Position numbers and translations under genes: made by a program. Shown here piece by piece: positions 63,869 through 64,000 of a stretch of 64,000 bases of DNA (its first letter is position 1; every line of letters begins with the position of its first letter). The stretch comes from a bacterium (GTDB lineage Bacteria; Acidobacteriota; Thermoanaerobaculia; Multivoradales; J023): the NCBI GenBank assembly GCA_024226315.1, contig JAAELT010000086.1, positions 23,111-87,110 of the forward strand, written 5' to 3'. The notes under the pieces were generated by a model, which worked only from the letters and a program-made list of their open reading frames with translations, did not search any database and was not told where the DNA came from.

Positions 63869-64000
63869 TACAGACTCCGCTGACACCCGCCTCGATCCAC
63901 CGTTTGTGGAAGAGGGTAGGACGGAGGTATGCACCTCCGCCCCCCCGTTGTCGCGATGGGGTCAGTTCCCCATATTTACCGGCGTGAGGGTCTCTCATCG
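63869..64000. other. Window end, no gene identified
   Basis: A minus-strand frame crosses this end (for example FHKRWIEAG), but it belongs to the repeat's own translation and has no family match. A CCCCCCC run lies at 63940-63946. A gene may begin beyond 64000. Confidence 0.3.

Overview
The window is GC-rich bacterial chromosome with densely packed genes on both strands. Several traits are common in Acidobacteriota, particularly Thermoanaerobaculia-like lineages: a Ser/Thr kinase fused to a TolB-like domain and TPRs, an ECF sigma/anti-sigma/CHAT-TPR lipoprotein operon, a sulfatase tail ending in the LEALGYL type, secreted proteins with a DGFESGD...W tail, and a bacterial mevalonate cluster. 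This placement is an inference; there is no rRNA or tRNA here to fix it.

Layout. 1-3.6 kb: a secreted DNRLRE-type protein, a rhomboid remnant, an O-antigen-ligase-like membrane protein and a divergent ATP-grasp-like protein. 3.7-6.2 kb: proB-proA (proline synthesis). 6.2-12.2 kb (minus): an operon reading 34-aa acidic peptide, NodU/CmcH-type carbamoyltransferase, SGNH hydrolase, ABC-F ATPase. 12.3-17.1 kb (minus): ECF sigma, zinc-binding anti-sigma and a 1059-aa TPR-CHAT lipoprotein. 17.3-20.3 kb: two secreted proteins of unknown role, convergent on a strong terminator. 20.4-25.9 kb: an ammonium-transporter/histidine-kinase fusion, a receiver-metallo-beta-lactamase protein and a tandem PilZ protein. 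25.9-27.4 kb: a gene graveyard of AraC, Brn-like, receiver and sulfatase fragments plus a translationally coupled gene pair. 27.7-33.0 kb: Ser/Thr kinase, orphan histidine kinase, and an HK-RR two-component pair preceded by four TGTCA boxes. 33.3-42.4 kb (plus): LytTR regulator, type 2 IPP isomerase, HMG-CoA reductase, mevalonate kinase, mevalonate-(di)phosphate decarboxylase, isopentenyl phosphate kinase and geranylgeranyl-reductase-like flavoprotein, interrupted by a peptidase S9 remnant and an antitoxin/VapC pair. 42.4-48.1 kb (minus): a TIR protein with a membrane ATPase partner (candidate defence pair), a squalene/phytoene synthase and a polytopic membrane protein. 48.4-51.8 kb: UPF0173-type hydrolase, DtxR-family regulator, TPR protein and acylase remnant. 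51.8-59.1 kb: a stretch rich in toxin-antitoxin genes and fragments, six 42-bp tandem hairpin repeats, and the NuoE-NuoF-like formate dehydrogenase subunit. 59.2-63.75 kb: a YtcJ-like amidohydrolase and the formate dehydrogenase catalytic subunit. The last 250 bases hold a nested hairpin repeat.

How the genes work together. Isoprenoid genes carry acetyl-CoA-derived HMG-CoA to isopentenyl diphosphate. The presence of isopentenyl phosphate kinase without a phosphomevalonate kinase points to the alternative branch known from haloarchaea and Roseiflexus. Downstream use is indicated by the squalene/phytoene synthase and the prenyl reductase. The catalytic formate dehydrogenase gene is split only by an in-frame TGA inside the motif that carries selenocysteine in E. 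coli FdhF. A hairpin with a GGUCU loop follows at the same distance as in E. coli fdhF, so it should be read as one 921-residue selenoprotein. Its NADH-side partner (NuoE-NuoF fusion) lies 7 kb upstream, separated by toxin-antitoxin debris. The ammonium-transporter kinase and receiver-MBL protein probably form one nitrogen-sensing pathway.

Limits: no database search was possible. Family calls rest on motifs read from the translations; start sites are chosen from ribosome-binding sites, signal peptides and overlaps.
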